Source: Pelagibius sp. Alg239-R121
GTDB lineage: Bacteria; Pseudomonadota; Alphaproteobacteria; Kiloniellales; Kiloniellaceae
DNA: 64,000 nt
NCBI RefSeq assembly: GCF_947331435.1
Contig: NZ_CAMZOF010000005.1
Location: 248,001-312,000 of the forward strand
Reading direction: 5' to 3'
This document shows, piece by piece, positions 63,874 to 64,000 of the stretch. A program made the translations under genes and the position numbers. Under the pieces are notes generated by a model. It saw only the letters and a program-made list of their open reading frames with translations, ran no database searches and had not been told where the DNA came from. Position 1 is the stretch's first letter. Every line of letters starts with the position of its first letter.

Positions 63874-64000
63874 AATTACTCTGCCGAAACGGGCTGAACC
63901 TGCACGAAATTGCGGATTCAGCCTGCGTTACTGGGAAAGGTCAGTTTACGAACAGCTTATTAATACGGCGTGAAGACTTAGGGCTTCAGAGCTCTCCTAA

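Overview
This 64 kb window is chromosomal DNA from an alphaproteobacterium, most likely of the Rhodospirillales/Kiloniellales type. The evidence is gene content and order: separate petA-petB-petC for the bc1 complex, a MucR/Ros-type regulator, a phasin behind TGC-N3-GCA palindromes, rplY(Ctc)-pth-ychF, a MarR/response-regulator pair beside ilvE, the uvrC-pgsA-moaD-moaE neighbourhood, and DUF1285/DUF6111 proteins. Base composition is moderately GC-rich. I see no prophage, insertion sequence, CRISPR array, rRNA or tRNA. Almost every gene is intact; only the catalase gene is cut by the window edge.

Layout. 1-10 kb: truncated catalase divergent from oxyR, small exported proteins, a PPOX-fold protein, a large MscS-type channel, glutathionyl-hydroquinone reductase, and pirin divergent from a LysR regulator. 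10-21 kb: an EamA transporter, a GNAT protein, the four-gene operon MoxR-DUF58-BatA/DUF4159-membrane protein on the minus strand, and divergently DUF1285-NUDIX-DUF6111-CCA transferase. 22-30 kb: hemF and trmL, then petABC with a clear terminator, then ychF, pth, rplY and prs. 30-37 kb: a lipoprotein, an M24-fold hydrolase, pgeF, a MidA-like methyltransferase, lgt and hldD. 37-43 kb: ubiK, a YbjN protein, proC, a YbaK-type deacylase, a TetR regulator, phasin, CsaA and MucR. 43-48 kb: an EnvZ-like kinase, an OmpR-like regulator and a MarR protein, divergent from ilvE. 48-55 kb: moaE, moaD, moeA, mobB, pgsA, uvrC, folB and a FolM-like reductase. 55-64 kb: a Ca2+/cation antiporter, msrB, a small exported protein, a PAS histidine kinase, uvrB and a PAS/EAL protein.

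Functional themes are peroxide defence (catalase/OxyR, MsrB), respiration (bc1, UbiK), envelope functions (Lgt, HldD, PgeF, MscS), molybdenum cofactor assembly (MoaD/E, MoeA, MobB), nucleotide excision repair (UvrB, UvrC) and PHA granules (phasin).

The most unusual signal is not a gene. A dispersed family of short palindromic repeats occupies many intergenic gaps. A roughly 50 bp unit (A) and a second roughly 52 bp unit (B) usually lie 8-13 bp apart, giving about seven A/B composites and about four A-only copies. A second notable region is the AT-rich gap upstream of uvrC. It holds one perfect and two near-perfect CtrA boxes, a facing pair of DnaA boxes, hairpins and GANTC sites, which resembles the architecture of the Caulobacter replication origin. 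Several palindromic operator candidates (katA/oxyR, phaP, marR/ilvE, msrB, petA) are also listed.
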